Positions 45,557-55,798 are shown, counted from the stretch's first letter. The stretch is DNA of 64,000 nt from an uncultured Alistipes sp. (GCA_900546065.1 URBK01000016.1:1-64000), one strand, 5' to 3'. The notes: generated by a model from the letters alone, not told the origin. Numbers and translations are program-made.

Positions 45557-46294
45557 CTACTTGCACGACACCTCGTTGCGGCCGCGGATTTTACGAAACG
45601 GCAGCCGCAGCACCCCGAAGAAGGCTTCGCCGAAGATACCGCCGCTCATCTTCGAGGCGCCCTCACGGCGCTCCGTGAAGACGATCGACACCTCACCTAT
45701 CTTCAGGCCCAGACGCCATGCCGTATATTTCATCTCGATCTGGAACCCGTATCCCTTCATCTGCACGGCATCGAGGTCGATACGCTCCAGAGCCCGACGC
45801 GAATAGCATACGAAACCGGCCGTAGCGTCACGCACGGGCATGCGAGTAACAAGACGTACGTACATCGATGCAAAATACGACATCAGCAGACGCGACATGG
45901 GCCAATTGACGACATTCACACCGCATACATAACGTGATCCCACAACAACGTCGTTACCCTCACCGACGGCCGAAGCGTACAGACGCTCCAGATCATCCGG
46001 ATTGTGCGAGAAGTCGCAGTCCATCTCGAAGACGTAGTCGTACCCGCGCTCCAAGGCCCAACGGAATCCCGTCAGGTAGGCCGTGCCGAGTCCCAGCTTG
46101 CCGCGCCGCTCGATCATGAACAGGCGCTCGCCGAACTCCTGCTGGCGCCGCCGCACGACATCGGCCGTGCCGTCGGGCGAGCCGTCGTCGATGATCAGCA
46201 GATCGAAGGCGCCGCTCAGCGACATAACCTTGTCGATCATGGGCGAGATATTGGCTATCTCGTTATAGGTGGGGATTATGACTAACTTTCGCAT
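45557..46294 (-). CDS. DPM1-like polyprenol-phosphate mannosyltransferase
   Basis: 245 residues from MRKLVIIPTYNE. GT-A motifs: IIDDGSPDGTADVVR, MDCDFSHNPDDLERL (DxD), VVGSRY and KGYGFQIEMKYTAWRLG. It has no membrane helix of its own, like DPM1/Ppm1-type synthases. It makes polyprenyl-phosphate mannose or glucose at the cytoplasmic face. Co-directional with panB (14 bases apart), yet functionally matched to the converging gtrA and GT39 genes. Confidence 0.9.
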   Translation of the reverse strand: MRKLVIIPTYNEIANISPMIDKVMSLSGAFDLLIIDDGSPDGTADVVRRRQQEFGERLFMIERRGKLGLGTAYLTGFRWALERGYDYVFEMDCDFSHNPDDLERLYASAVGEGNDVVVGSRYVCGVNVVNWPMSRLLMSYFASMYVRLVTRMPVRDATAGFVCYSRRALERIDLDAVQMKGYGFQIEMKYTAWRLGLKIGEVSIVFTERREGASKMSGGIFGEAFFGVLRLPFRKIRGRNEVSCK

Positions 46295-46308
46295 CTCAGC
46301 TCTTCGGT

Positions 46309-47124
46309 TTAATATTGTTCCTTTTCGTTGGGGAAATCGCAACTCTTCACATCACCTACATATCGGCGTACGGCATTGCTCATAATACCGTTCAGGTCGG
46401 CGTAGCGGCGCAGGAAACGGGGCGAGAAGTCGTTCGTTATACCCAGCATGTCGTGTATGACAAGCACCTGACCGTCGACACCCGAACCGGCGCCTATGCC
46501 TATTGTCGGCATCTTCACCTCCTTGGTCACACGTTCGGCCAACGCTGCGGGAATCTTCTCCAGCACCAGACCGAAACATCCCGCCTCATCCAGAAGATGG
46601 GCGTCGTGCAGGAGCTTCGCGGCCTCGGCCTCCTCCTTCGCACGTACATTATATGTGCCGAACTTGTGTATCGACTGCGGCGTAAGGCCCAGATGCCCCA
46701 TCACGGGGATACCGGCCGAAAGTATACGCTGCACCGACTCGAGGATCTCCTCGCCGCCCTCGATCTTCACCGCATCGGCCTCGGTCTCCTTCATGATACG
46801 CACGGCCGAGTCGAGCGCCACCTTCGAGTTGCCCTGATAGGTTCCGAAAGGAAGATCGACAACAACCAATGCGCGCGTCACGCCTCGCACAACAGAACGC
46901 GCATGATATATCATCATGTCGAGCGTGATGGGGAGCGTCGTCTCGTAACCGGCCATGACATTGGCCGCCGAGTCGCCCACGAGAATCACATCAACACCCG
47001 CGGCATCGACAATCTTGGCCGTGGAATAATCGTACGAGGTGAGCATGGCGATCTTCTCGCCGCGCTGCTTCATCTCCGACAAACGCAGAGTCGTGACGGC
47101 TCTGACTGCTCCTGCTACAGACAT
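46309..47124 (-). CDS. panB: 3-methyl-2-oxobutanoate hydroxymethyltransferase
   Basis: 271 residues. [46 protein letters not shown] and GHLGLTPQ are the PanB motifs. It forms ketopantoate for pantothenate/CoA synthesis. panC and panD are not in the window. The 5' region holds a -7 element and an overlapping palindrome, possible sites of regulation. Confidence 0.96.
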   Translation of the reverse strand: MSVAGAVRAVTTLRLSEMKQRGEKIAMLTSYDYSTAKIVDAAGVDVILVGDSAANVMAGYETTLPITLDMMIYHARSVVRGVTRALVVVDLPFGTYQGNSKVALDSAVRIMKETEADAVKIEGGEEILESVQRILSAGIPVMGHLGLTPQSIHKFGTYNVRAKEEAEAAKLLHDAHLLDEAGCFGLVLEKIPAALAERVTKEVKMPTIGIGAGSGVDGQVLVIHDMLGITNDFSPRFLRRYADLNGIMSNAVRRYVGDVKSCDFPNEKEQY

Positions 47125-47170
47125 ATTAATTCTTAATTGGGTTTTAAGTTGTTTTCAAGTTATGTGGTGG

Positions 47171-47192
47171 CAAATGTATGCAAAATTTGCAT
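47171..47192 (-). promoter_or_regulatory. panB promoter element with overlapping palindrome
   Basis: TACATTTG on the minus strand (47171-47178) is a -7 match. ATGCAAA-A-TTTGCAT (47178-47192) is an exact inverted repeat around one base that starts within it, so a bound factor would block the promoter. No clear -33 is seen. Confidence 0.5.
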
Positions 47193-47226
47193 CTATACGA
47201 AATTTATCGTCCGAAACACGCTGCGC

Positions 47227-47766
47227 CTACCCTACCAATGACCGTAATGCCGCAAAAAACGGCCACAATACCACCCCTCCGGCCACCGATACGTTCAACG
47301 AATGCTTCGTTCCGGCCTGCGGTATCTCGATGGCTCCGTCGCACATGTCGACCGCCTGCTGCGACACCCCCTCAACCTCGTTGCCGAAGACCAGAGCGTA
47401 ACGCTCCGCAGGGTCGATCTCCACGCGGTCGAGCATAACGGCACCCTCGACCTGCTCGACGGCCAGCAGGCGGTACCCGCGAGCCTTCAGGCTGGCCAGA
47501 CACTCCGCGGTCGAGTCATGACGGCTCCACGCCACCGAGACCTCGGCTCCGAGCGCCGTCTTGTGTATCTCGCGCGAGGGAGGCACGGCCGTAATGCCGC
47601 ACAAGGCCAGATGCTCAACGGCAAAAGCGTCGCACGTACGGAAAAATGCCCCCACGTTCTGCGCCGAGCGGATGTTGTCCGCAACGACCGTAAGGGGTAT
47701 GCGCCCCATCGAGGCATACTCCTCGACCGAGGGACGATGCAGCTCGTCATTGGTTATTTTTCTCAT
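47227..47766 (-). CDS. SpoU/TrmH family RNA 2'-O-methyltransferase
   Basis: 179 residues from MRKITNDELHRP; the in-frame ATG at 47808 is less conserved. SPOUT motifs: ADNIRSAQNVGAFFRTCDA, ALVFGNEVEGVS and IEIPQAGTKHSLNVSVAGGVVLW (trefoil knot). It lacks the N-terminal rRNA-binding domain of RlmB, so a tRNA Gm18-type target is likely but unproven. Confidence 0.9.
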   Translation of the reverse strand: MRKITNDELHRPSVEEYASMGRIPLTVVADNIRSAQNVGAFFRTCDAFAVEHLALCGITAVPPSREIHKTALGAEVSVAWSRHDSTAECLASLKARGYRLLAVEQVEGAVMLDRVEIDPAERYALVFGNEVEGVSQQAVDMCDGAIEIPQAGTKHSLNVSVAGGVVLWPFFAALRSLVG

Positions 47767-47788
47767 TTTTTTATGACTGTTTGAGCGG

Positions 47789-47826
47789 CAAATGTAATAC
47801 AAATCCAAGGAAATACATTAACTTTG
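47789..47826. promoter_or_regulatory. Divergent -7 elements
   Basis: TACATTTG on the minus strand (47789-47796) for the SpoU gene, and TAACTTTG on the plus strand (47819-47826) for the outer-membrane-like gene at 47854. Neither has a clear TTG at -33. Confidence 0.5.
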
Positions 47827-47853
47827 CCGATCATATATTTATCAATTCGGGCA

Positions 47854-48951
47854 ATGAATCGCATCTTACGTCTGACGATCACGGTTGCGGCACTTCTCAC
47901 GGCCGGCACCACGCTCCGCGCACAGGAGGACTTCCGACTTGTCCTCGGCGCCTCGTTCGACACCTATTTCGACAACCGCGAATATGTCGACTGCCAATTC
48001 GGCGAGTCGCAAACGCTATTCTCGTCGCGCCTCACGCCCGAGGTCGGCATAGAGTGGAATGCCAAGAACCGTCTCATGTTCGGCATGGACCTGTGGTCTG
48101 ACTTCGGCAACAACACCGTCGTCTTCGCCAAGGCACGGCCGCAGATATATTACCGCTTCAAGAGCGACAAGGTGGCCGCCTACGCCGGAATATTCCCCCG
48201 CGAGAAGATGTTGGGCGACTACTCGGAGGCCATCCTCAGCGACTCAATGCGTTTCTTCGACAACCGCATACAGGGATTCATGGGCCAATACGAGGGACGC
48301 CGCGGATATGTCGAGATGTCGGTCGACTGGTGCGGCATGTTCTCCGAAGCCTCTCGCGAGAAGTTCCGCATACTCTCCGCCGGACGCTACTGGTTCGACA
48401 ACTACCACCGCCGCTTCTACGGCGGCTACGCCTTCATGATGTTCCACTTCGCCGGCAGCAAGCTCATACCCCACTGCGTGAACGACAACCTCACGCTTAA
48501 CCCCTACGTCGGGACAACGTTCCACGCATACTTTGACTTCGACATAAAACTGCACTACATACAGACCTTCCAGCGCGACCGCGACAACGAGGATAAATAC
48601 CGTATGCCGGGCGGCGGCATGCTGCAGGTACGCATGTCGAAATGGGGTGTCTTCATAGACGAACAACTATATGTCGGTGCCGGCCTGCAACCATACTATT
48701 CATCCTTCCGCAGCGAGCAGTTCCCCAACGGATACGGCGGCGAGCTGTACTCGGGCGAAACCTTCTTCGGCACCACCGAGAACATATACTCCTGCACCAA
48801 AATAGGCTACGACCGCGCATTCTTCGACAATACGGTGCGCGTGAAGGCATATCTGGCGCTGCGATACGACGGCACGGGGCTCGGCAACCAGCAGGTCGTA
48901 CAGCTATCGGTACGTCTGCTCAAGGATATACCCCTGAGCCGCAAGAAGTAG
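47854..48951 (+). CDS. Outer-membrane beta-barrel-like protein
   Basis: 365 residues from MNRILRL; a signal peptide ends near LRAQ (about 23). The mature chain is dominated by short amphipathic beta-strands with many aromatic residues. Features include [70 protein letters not shown] and a terminal strand ending [17 protein letters not shown] basic residues. This resembles Bacteroidetes outer-membrane porin-type proteins. I do not recognise the family. It has its own -7 element and glnS follows 58 bases later. Confidence 0.72.
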   Translation: MNRILRLTITVAALLTAGTTLRAQEDFRLVLGASFDTYFDNREYVDCQFGESQTLFSSRLTPEVGIEWNAKNRLMFGMDLWSDFGNNTVVFAKARPQIYYRFKSDKVAAYAGIFPREKMLGDYSEAILSDSMRFFDNRIQGFMGQYEGRRGYVEMSVDWCGMFSEASREKFRILSAGRYWFDNYHRRFYGGYAFMMFHFAGSKLIPHCVNDNLTLNPYVGTTFHAYFDFDIKLHYIQTFQRDRDNEDKYRMPGGGMLQVRMSKWGVFIDEQLYVGAGLQPYYSSFRSEQFPNGYGGELYSGETFFGTTENIYSCTKIGYDRAFFDNTVRVKAYLALRYDGTGLGNQQVVQLSVRLLKDIPLSRKK

Positions 48952-49009
48952 CTGCACACACAACTCAGTATACATTCAACACAACGATACATACAAAACA
49001 CTTCGAACA

Positions 49010-50692
49010 ATGGATACGAATACACAGACAACCGAGCCCAAAGAGAAGCTCAACTTTCTGGAGGAGATCATCGAAGAGTCGATCGCCAAAGGCGAAAAAC
49101 GCGTTCAGACACGTTTCCCGCCCGAGCCGAACGGCTACCTGCATATAGGCCACGCCAAGAGTATCTGCATCAACTTCGGGCTGGCCAAGAAGTACGGCGG
49201 CAAGTGCAACCTGCGTTTCGACGACACCAACCCCGTAAAGGAGGATACCGAGTATGTCGACTCGATCAAACGCGACATCCAGTGGCTCGGCTTCCAATGG
49301 GCCGAGGAGCGTTACGCGTCGGACTACTTCGACCAGCTCTACGAGTGGGCCGTGGAACTCATAAAGAAGGGTCTCGCATACGTTGACGACCAGTCGCAGG
49401 AGGAGATACGCCTCACGCGCGGAACAATCTCGGAACCGGGCAAGGAGTCTCCGTGTCGCAACCGTACGGTCGAGGAGAACCTCGATCTGTTCGAGCGCAT
49501 GCGCAACGGCGAGTTCCCCGACGGAGCAAAGGTTCTGCGCGCCAAGATCGACATGGCGCATCCCAACATGCTCTTCCGCGACCCCATAATGTACCGTATA
49601 ATCCACGCCGAGCATCACCGCACGGGCAACAAGTGGTGCATATATCCCATGTATGACTACGCACACGGACAGTGCGACTCGATAGAGCACATAACCCACT
49701 CGATCTGTACGCTGGAGTTCGACGTACACCGTCCGCTCTACGACTGGTTCATACAGGCTCTGGGCATATACCCCTCGCACCAGTACGAATTTGCGCGTCT
49801 GAACCTCACCTATACCATGATGTCGAAGCGCAACCTTCTCAAGCTCGTGAAGGAGGGTGCCGTGATGGGTTGGGACGACCCCCGCATGCCGACGATCTGC
49901 GCCCTGCGCCGCAAGGGTTACACCCCCGCATCGGTGCGCGCGTTTGCCGAGATGGTGGGCGTGGCAAAACGCGACAATGTAATCGATCTAGGCAAGATGG
50001 AGTATTGCGTACGTGAGGATCTGAACAAGGTAGCCGAGCGCCGTATGGCCGTGCTCAACCCCCTGAAGGTCGTGATCACCAACTGGGAGGAGGGCAAGGT
50101 AGAGATGCGCAACGCCGTGAACAACCCCGAAGATCCCGAGGCCGGAACGCGTGAAGTACCCTTCACGCGCGAGATATACATCGACCGCGATGACTTCATG
50201 GAGAACCCGCCCAAGAAGTATTTCCGTCTAAGTCCGGGCGGCGAGGTGCGTCTGCGCTACTCGTACCTCATCAAGTGCAACGAGGTGATAAAGGATGCTC
50301 AGGGCAATATCGTTGAGCTGCACTGCACCTACGACCCCATGTCGGGCGAAGGTTCGTCGAGCGACGGCCGCCGTGTCAAGGGCGTTATCCACTGGGTATC
50401 GGCTCCGACCGCCATAAAGGCCGAAATACGTCTGTTCAACCCCCTGTTCCGCACCGAGGATCCGTTCGACACGTCGGAGGGGCAGCAGTCATGGGAGGAC
50501 AACCTCAACCCCGACTCTATGATCAAGGTGACGGGATATCTCGAGCCCTCGCTGGCCGATGCGCCCATAGGACGCACCTATCAGTTCGAGCGCGTGGGAT
50601 ATTTCTGCCCCGATACGGACTCTACGCCCGAGCACCCCGTATTCAACCGTACGGTGACACTCAAGGATTCGTGGGCCAAGATGAATAAATAG
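49010..50692 (+). CDS. glnS: Glutaminyl-tRNA synthetase
   Basis: 560-residue class I synthetase. [25 protein letters not shown] carries the HIGH motif, RFDDTNP follows, and [12 protein letters not shown] carries the MSK motif. The C-terminal beta-barrel anticodon-binding domain is complete ([15 protein letters not shown] through [10 protein letters not shown]). Direct Gln-tRNA charging is shared by Bacteroidales. A strong hairpin follows at 50713. Confidence 0.98.
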   Translation: MDTNTQTTEPKEKLNFLEEIIEESIAKGEKRVQTRFPPEPNGYLHIGHAKSICINFGLAKKYGGKCNLRFDDTNPVKEDTEYVDSIKRDIQWLGFQWAEERYASDYFDQLYEWAVELIKKGLAYVDDQSQEEIRLTRGTISEPGKESPCRNRTVEENLDLFERMRNGEFPDGAKVLRAKIDMAHPNMLFRDPIMYRIIHAEHHRTGNKWCIYPMYDYAHGQCDSIEHITHSICTLEFDVHRPLYDWFIQALGIYPSHQYEFARLNLTYTMMSKRNLLKLVKEGAVMGWDDPRMPTICALRRKGYTPASVRAFAEMVGVAKRDNVIDLGKMEYCVREDLNKVAERRMAVLNPLKVVITNWEEGKVEMRNAVNNPEDPEAGTREVPFTREIYIDRDDFMENPPKKYFRLSPGGEVRLRYSYLIKCNEVIKDAQGNIVELHCTYDPMSGEGSSSDGRRVKGVIHWVSAPTAIKAEIRLFNPLFRTEDPFDTSEGQQSWEDNLNPDSMIKVTGYLEPSLADAPIGRTYQFERVGYFCPDTDSTPEHPVFNRTVTLKDSWAKMNK

Positions 50693-50712
50693 AGACTAAC
50701 ATACTCAATAAA

Positions 50713-50751
50713 GGACAGCCCCCGCAGACGATAACTGCGGGGGCTGTTGTC
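50713..50751. terminator. Terminator between glnS and the AraC-like gene
   Basis: Arms GACAGCCCCCGCAG / CTGCGGGGGCTGTT (around 50714-50727 and 50735-50748) with a 7-base loop. It separates convergent genes. The minus-strand tail TTTATT is better than the plus-strand tail. Confidence 0.8.
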
Positions 50752-50764
50752 TAAGGAAAGGATA

Positions 50765-51619
50765 TCAAGCGTCGGCAGCGCTCTGCTCGGGCGATCGGCC
50801 CGTTATCTTTTTATATATATATCTAAAATACGCCTCCGACCCGAAAGCCAGATGCTCGGCCACACTCCGTACCGACACACAACGTGTTGCGAGCATACGT
50901 CTTGCCGCCTCGATCCTGCGCTCAGTCATAAGACATTCGTGCGTACGGCCCGTAACAAAGAGCAGCATGTCGGAAAAGTATGCCTCCGACATTCCGACCA
51001 CAGCGGCGCACTCTCCCACGGACGGGACACCCTCACTTGCCATTCGGCCCGATGCAATATAGTCATCCATCGAGTCGAAATAGAATTCGACAGCCGCCTT
51101 GCACTCCTCCTCGCGCATGGCGAACTGCCGGTCGTAGAAACGCTGCGCATAGTCCAGAATACGGATAACATGCCGAGCCAGAATCGCGCCCTTGTAGCTG
51201 TCGTTCTCATGCGGCAGCTCCCCGACTATATCCCCGACACATCCGCTCATTATACCGTACTCCGCAACCGACATGTGCAACGCCTCGTGCGGCGAATAGC
51301 CGAAGAATGTGTAGTTCGGCGCGTCGCTTTCGTGCGGCACCCGCGCCAACAGTGTCGGATTGAATGCGACCAACATGCGCAGCGTCCGCGGCATTGCCAC
51401 TGTCCCGACAAGAGCCGAGGCCATCGCCACGGGAGCCATGCAGAACAAGGTGTAATCGCCAAAGTCACAGTTTCCGCGCCCCGTGGCGACCGCATCGCAT
51501 GCCGCGCCTTCGGCTACGGCAATGACGTAATACCCGTGCGAACGCAGCACCGCAGACACATGCACATCGGCATCGTACTCGATGTGCAGTCCCGTATATC
51601 CAACCGTCATCCCCTTCAT
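50765..51619 (-). CDS. AraC-family regulator, divergent paralogue
   Basis: 284 residues, a paralogue of the neighbour at 51677. Both share NYTFFxY..EALH, LDYxxRFYxRQFA and the overall order. The effector-binding N-terminal half is degenerate (MKGMTVGYTGLH). The AraC double HTH runs about 200-280 (VVGMSEAYFSDMLLFVTGR, then SVAEHLAFGSEAYFRYIYKKITGRSPEQ). Unlike its neighbour it lacks the usual terminal FR, ending SPEQSAADA, so DNA binding may be altered. It lies just downstream of its paralogue on the same strand, probably by tandem duplication. Confidence 0.85.
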   Translation of the reverse strand: MKGMTVGYTGLHIEYDADVHVSAVLRSHGYYVIAVAEGAACDAVATGRGNCDFGDYTLFCMAPVAMASALVGTVAMPRTLRMLVAFNPTLLARVPHESDAPNYTFFGYSPHEALHMSVAEYGIMSGCVGDIVGELPHENDSYKGAILARHVIRILDYAQRFYDRQFAMREEECKAAVEFYFDSMDDYIASGRMASEGVPSVGECAAVVGMSEAYFSDMLLFVTGRTHECLMTERRIEAARRMLATRCVSVRSVAEHLAFGSEAYFRYIYKKITGRSPEQSAADA

Positions 51620-51676
51620 AACACGGTTCCCGGGCGGAAGACCGTCCCGTTAAGATTCATCCGCGCCATGCCGCGC

Positions 51677-52573
51677 TTACTGACGGTTACGGAATTCGTT
51701 CGGCGTACATCCAGCCACTCGCTTGAACATGCGGCTCATGTGCTGCGGGTATTGGAACCCGAGTTCGTATGCTATCTGGCTCATGGTCATATCCGACGAG
51801 AGCAGATACTCCTTGGCGCGGCCGATGATCTTACGCTGTATGTACTCCGACGCCGTCTGCCCTGTCTGGCGGCGGATCATGTCGCCGAAGTAGTTGGCCG
51901 AAAGACATACCTTGTCGGCAAAATACTTAACCGTAGGCAGGCCCTCCTTCTGCGCCAGACCGCTGTCGAAATAGTCATCCAGCAGACGCTCGAAACGCGC
52001 CACAATGTCGCTGTTGACGACGCTGCGCGTGGCAAACTGACGCTCGTAGAAGCGCATGCAATAGTCCAGCAACAGACCTATGTTGGCTGTAATCAGACGG
52101 CGGCTGTGCTTGTCGATCGTGCGGTCAAGCTCCGCCTCGATCTTGTTAAGGCAGTCCATCACCGTCTGCCGCTCCTGCTCCGAGAGGTGCAGCGCCTCAC
52201 GCGTATCGTACGAGAAGAAGGTATAGTTGCGGATCTCCTGCCCGAGAGCCGTACCACGTATAAGATCGGGATGAAACAACACCCCGTGGGCGCTTGGATG
52301 CACGCCGGGGCTCATCCTGCCCGAAGCAACCTGCCCGGGTGCAAAGCTCACAATCGTACCCTCCTGATAGTCGTAGGGCTGGCGGCCGTAGATGATGTCA
52401 CCGCATCGAGTATCCTTAAGGTATAGAGCATAGACTCCATAGTTGATCGTAAAACTGTCGGGCCACGTGGTGGCCTTCGACAGGTCAACCACACTCACCA
52501 ACGGATGTTTGGTCTCAAGTCCGAACAGCTTGTTATATGTATCCACGCTGTCGAGTTTGATTATGTTGTCCAT
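51677..52573 (-). CDS. AraC-family transcriptional regulator
   Basis: 298 residues. The N-terminal cupin-like region (SFTINYGVYALYLKDTRCG) precedes a helical linker with LLLDYCMRFYERQFATR. The double HTH is at about 205-298 (VCLSANYFGDMIRRQTGQTASEYIQ, then TMSQIAYELGFQYPQHMSRMFKRVAGCTPNEFRNRQ). It is divergent from the TonB receptor gene, whose expression it probably controls, with about 314 bases between the two starts. The ligand is unknown. A -7 element is at 52639. Confidence 0.93.
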   Translation of the reverse strand: MDNIIKLDSVDTYNKLFGLETKHPLVSVVDLSKATTWPDSFTINYGVYALYLKDTRCGDIIYGRQPYDYQEGTIVSFAPGQVASGRMSPGVHPSAHGVLFHPDLIRGTALGQEIRNYTFFSYDTREALHLSEQERQTVMDCLNKIEAELDRTIDKHSRRLITANIGLLLDYCMRFYERQFATRSVVNSDIVARFERLLDDYFDSGLAQKEGLPTVKYFADKVCLSANYFGDMIRRQTGQTASEYIQRKIIGRAKEYLLSSDMTMSQIAYELGFQYPQHMSRMFKRVAGCTPNEFRNRQ

Positions 52574-52638
52574 AGAGGATATATTTTTGGGTTATACGAT
52601 TTTGCCATACAATCACCAATCCGACCCTCAGGTCATTG

Positions 52639-52646
52639 CAAATGTA
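52639..52646 (-). promoter_or_regulatory. -7 element of the AraC-type gene
   Basis: TACATTTG on the minus strand, 66 bases upstream of the regulator ATG; no clear -33. On the plus strand of the same 52574-52887 gap only a weak TATTTTG (52826-52832) precedes the TonB receptor, consistent with activator-dependent expression. Confidence 0.5.
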
Positions 52647-52887
52647 TCCATTTTATCGGTAAAAGCCACACTCAGAGACCAAAAACGGGGATAAGGGTTA
52701 CAATATCCGTAAATCATATACGCCGCCGCAGGCGCAGCCTCCATAATTTTGCATCGACGTCACACGAAACGCCGCAAACCACAAATAGCCGGGCATACGG
52801 AACAGCTATTTGGTGAAAATTTATTTATTTTGCCGCCGACAACATCCGGCGCTGCCGACCGGCAGAGAACATATCAATATAAACACA

Positions 52888-54801
52888 ATGGGCAAAAGCA
52901 TATATCTGACCTTGGCATTGAGCCTCGCGGCCGTGACAGCAGCGGCCCAACAAATCTCCCGAACCGATTCGCTCGACATGCAGAGCACGCACCCCATCGA
53001 CGAGGTGGTCGTCACCGGAACCCGCAACCGTACCGACATCCGCCACCTGCCGATGACCGTCACGACGATCGACCGACAGTCTATCGAACGGTCGATGCAA
53101 TCCTCCCTGCTGCCCGTGCTGACGGAACAGATCCCCGGTCTGTTCATCACCTCGCGCGGCGTGATGGGATACGGCGTCTCGGGAGGCGCCGCGGGTGCCA
53201 TGTCTCTGCGTGGTCTGAGCGGCGGATCGGGACGTATGATGGTGCTCATCGACGGCCATCCGCAATATATGGGCCTTATGGGGCACCCCATAGCCGATGC
53301 CTACCGTTCGGCCACGGCCGAGCGCGTCGAGGTACTGCGCGGGCCCGCATCCGTACTCTACGGTTCGAACGCCATGGGAGGCGTGGTAAACATCGTCACG
53401 CGGCAGATGGCCGACGACGGCGTGCAGACCGACGTGGAGTTGGGATACGGCTCCTACAACACGTTGCAGACCGAAGCGACGAACCGTCTGCGCAAGGGAC
53501 GCTTCACCTCGACCGTCGACCTGTCGTATGACCGCACGGACGGCCACCGCCCCGACATGGGATTCGAGCAGACGGGGGCTTTTGCCAAGTTGGGCTATAC
53601 GCTCGGCACGGCATGGAACATCCGCGCCGACGTCGATATCACACATTTCAACGCCTCACAGCCCGGAAGCATAACGGAACCGCTGTCAGATGCCGACCAA
53701 CGCATAACGCGCGGCATGACATCTCTTGCCGTAGAGAATGACTATGGATCGACTTCGGGTGCCGTAAGCCTCTTCTACAACTGGGGCCGACACCATATAA
53801 ATGACGGCCATGCGCCCGACGAGGCGCCTCTTGATTACCGCTTCAACTCGCGCGACAGAATGGCTGGAGCGTCGCTCTACCAGAGCGTACAGCTCTTCAC
53901 GGGCAACCGTCTTACGGCAGGCGTCGATTACTATTACTTCGGCGGCAAGGCGTGGAACCGTTACGTCGAGGGCGACGATGCTGGTCTGGAGTCAGAAATA
54001 GCCGACAAAAGCGCGCACGAAATTGCCGGATACGTGGATTTCCGCCAGCACATAGGACATCTTATTACCTTCGATGCCGGCCTGCGCGTCGACCACCACT
54101 CGCATATAGGCACCGAATGGGTGCCGCAGGCGGGTCTCTCGTTCCACCTGCCCCGCACAATCGAAGTAAAGCTCTCGGCGGCAAAGGGATTCCGCTACCC
54201 CACCATACGTGAGATGTACATGTTCCCGCCGCAGAACCCCGACCTGCAGCCCGAACGCATGTGGAACTATGAGGTATCGCTCACGCAGCGGCTCCTCGGC
54301 GGCCGCTTCATGTACGGCGTCAACATATTCTACATCGACGGCAGCAACATGATCGTCACCGTACCCCGTGAGGGCGCCACGCCCCTGAACATGAACACGG
54401 GCAAGATCGACAATGCGGGCATCGAGCTCGAAGCCTCGTATCATATCAACACATCTTGGCACGTGTCGGCGAATTACAGTTTCCTGCACATGGAGAATCC
54501 CGTCATCGCGGCCCCCGAACACAAACTATATGCCGAGGGTCTCTTCACACGCGGCCGCTGGAGCGTCTCGTCGGGTGTGCAGTATGTCGCCGGGCTATAC
54601 ACATCCGTTCCGACAAACGGCCGCGGCGATTATCTGACCGAGGATTTCGTACTGTGGAACATGCGTGCGACGTTCCGCGCGGCAAAGTTCCTATCGATAT
54701 GGCTACGCGGCGAGAACCTTCTGGCGCAGCGATACGAGATCAATGCCGGATACCCAATGCCGCGCGCCACGGTCATGGGAGGCATTAAGTTCAGCTTCTA
54801 A
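52888..54801 (+). CDS. TonB-dependent outer-membrane receptor
   Basis: 637 residues from MGKSIYLTLAL; a signal peptide ends near AAAQ (about 22). The N-terminal plug carries IDEVVVTGTRNRTDIRHLPMTVTT (TonB-box region), MSLRGLSGGSGRMMVLIDGHPQYM and VEVLRGPASVLYGSNAMGGVVNIVT. The 22-strand barrel ends AQRYEINAGYPMPRATVMGGIKFSF. It is short and lacks the carboxypeptidase-like extension of SusC, so it is of the BtuB/siderophore/heme type, not a glycan transporter. The cargo is unknown. It is followed at 25 bases by the DUF362 gene and controlled presumably by the divergent AraC pair. Confidence 0.95.
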   Translation: MGKSIYLTLALSLAAVTAAAQQISRTDSLDMQSTHPIDEVVVTGTRNRTDIRHLPMTVTTIDRQSIERSMQSSLLPVLTEQIPGLFITSRGVMGYGVSGGAAGAMSLRGLSGGSGRMMVLIDGHPQYMGLMGHPIADAYRSATAERVEVLRGPASVLYGSNAMGGVVNIVTRQMADDGVQTDVELGYGSYNTLQTEATNRLRKGRFTSTVDLSYDRTDGHRPDMGFEQTGAFAKLGYTLGTAWNIRADVDITHFNASQPGSITEPLSDADQRITRGMTSLAVENDYGSTSGAVSLFYNWGRHHINDGHAPDEAPLDYRFNSRDRMAGASLYQSVQLFTGNRLTAGVDYYYFGGKAWNRYVEGDDAGLESEIADKSAHEIAGYVDFRQHIGHLITFDAGLRVDHHSHIGTEWVPQAGLSFHLPRTIEVKLSAAKGFRYPTIREMYMFPPQNPDLQPERMWNYEVSLTQRLLGGRFMYGVNIFYIDGSNMIVTVPREGATPLNMNTGKIDNAGIELEASYHINTSWHVSANYSFLHMENPVIAAPEHKLYAEGLFTRGRWSVSSGVQYVAGLYTSVPTNGRGDYLTEDFVLWNMRATFRAAKFLSIWLRGENLLAQRYEINAGYPMPRATVMGGIKFSF

Positions 54802-54826
54802 AGAACTATCAGCAAACAATAACCGT

Positions 54827-55798
54827 ATGAAAAAGAGTGTAATCATGGCAATGACACTATTCTTCGCCGCAGCCGCCACAACGGCCGGCGCACAGACCAC
54901 CGAGGAGGCCGACAAGCGCCCCGCGGTCTATTTCATCGAAGAGATCACGCCCGAGAACCTCGTCCGCATATACGAGGCTTTGGGACGCAAGGCCGAAGGC
55001 CGTGTCGCCGTCAAGGTATCGACGGGCGAGCCCGGAGGCCACAACTTCCTGCAACCAACCCTCATAGCCGACCTTGTACACAAGGTCGGCGGCACCATCG
55101 TCGAGTGTAACACCGCCTATGGCGGCGGCCGCTCCGATACTGAAAACCACCTCAAGGCGGCAGCCGACCACGGCTTCACATCCATAGCCGACGTGGACAT
55201 CATGGATGCCGACGGTGAGGTCGCCCTCCCCGTAAAGGGCGGACGCCACCTGAAGGAGGATTTCGTGGGACGCAACTATCTAAACTATGACTTCACCGTC
55301 ATACTCTCGCACTTCAAGGGTCACGCCATGGGCGGATTCGGCGGCGCAATAAAGAACATGTCCATAGGCATAGCCTCATCGAAGGGGAAGGCGTGGATAC
55401 ACTCCGCAGGCAAGACCAAGGACCAGAACAAAGTGTGGGGCGACCTGCCCGCACAGGACGACTTTCTCGAGTCGATGGCCGAGGCTGCCAAGGCCGTAGC
55501 CGACCACTGCGGCGACAAGATCCTCTACATAAGCGTAGCCAACAACCTCTCGGTGGATTGCGACTGCGACTCTTCGCCCGAGGATCCCAAGATGGGAGAC
55601 ATCGGAATCCTCGCCTCGCTCGATCCCGTCGCTCTGGACAAGGCGTGCGTCGATATGGTACGCGCGTCGAAAGATCACGGCAAGATTCACCTAATCGAAC
55701 GTATAGACTCGCGCCACGGCATGCACACGCTCGACTACGGCGAGAAGATCGGACTCGGCAGCCAAGAGTACCGTCTCGTGCGTCTCGACGGGAAATAG
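54827..55798 (+). CDS. Secreted DUF362 domain protein
   Basis: 323 residues. A signal peptide (MKKSVIMAMTLFFAAAATTAGAQ) directs it to the periplasm. The body is DUF362: VAVKVSTGEPGGHNFLQPTLIADLV, IVECNTAYGGGRSDTE, ILSHFKGHAMGGFGGAIKNMSIG and LASLDPVALDKACVDMV. It lacks the C-terminal ferredoxin part seen in many relatives, though it keeps a CDCDSSPEDPKMGD stretch. Its function is unknown. Placed right after the TonB receptor, it could help handle the imported cargo, perhaps a metal or cofactor. Confidence 0.88.
   Translation: MKKSVIMAMTLFFAAAATTAGAQTTEEADKRPAVYFIEEITPENLVRIYEALGRKAEGRVAVKVSTGEPGGHNFLQPTLIADLVHKVGGTIVECNTAYGGGRSDTENHLKAAADHGFTSIADVDIMDADGEVALPVKGGRHLKEDFVGRNYLNYDFTVILSHFKGHAMGGFGGAIKNMSIGIASSKGKAWIHSAGKTKDQNKVWGDLPAQDDFLESMAEAAKAVADHCGDKILYISVANNLSVDCDCDSSPEDPKMGDIGILASLDPVALDKACVDMVRASKDHGKIHLIERIDSRHGMHTLDYGEKIGLGSQEYRLVRLDGK

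Noticed and set aside
50747..52426. 559-codon plus-strand frame opposite the AraC genes
   Set aside because: It spans a terminator and two genes with clear AraC HTH motifs on the other strand.
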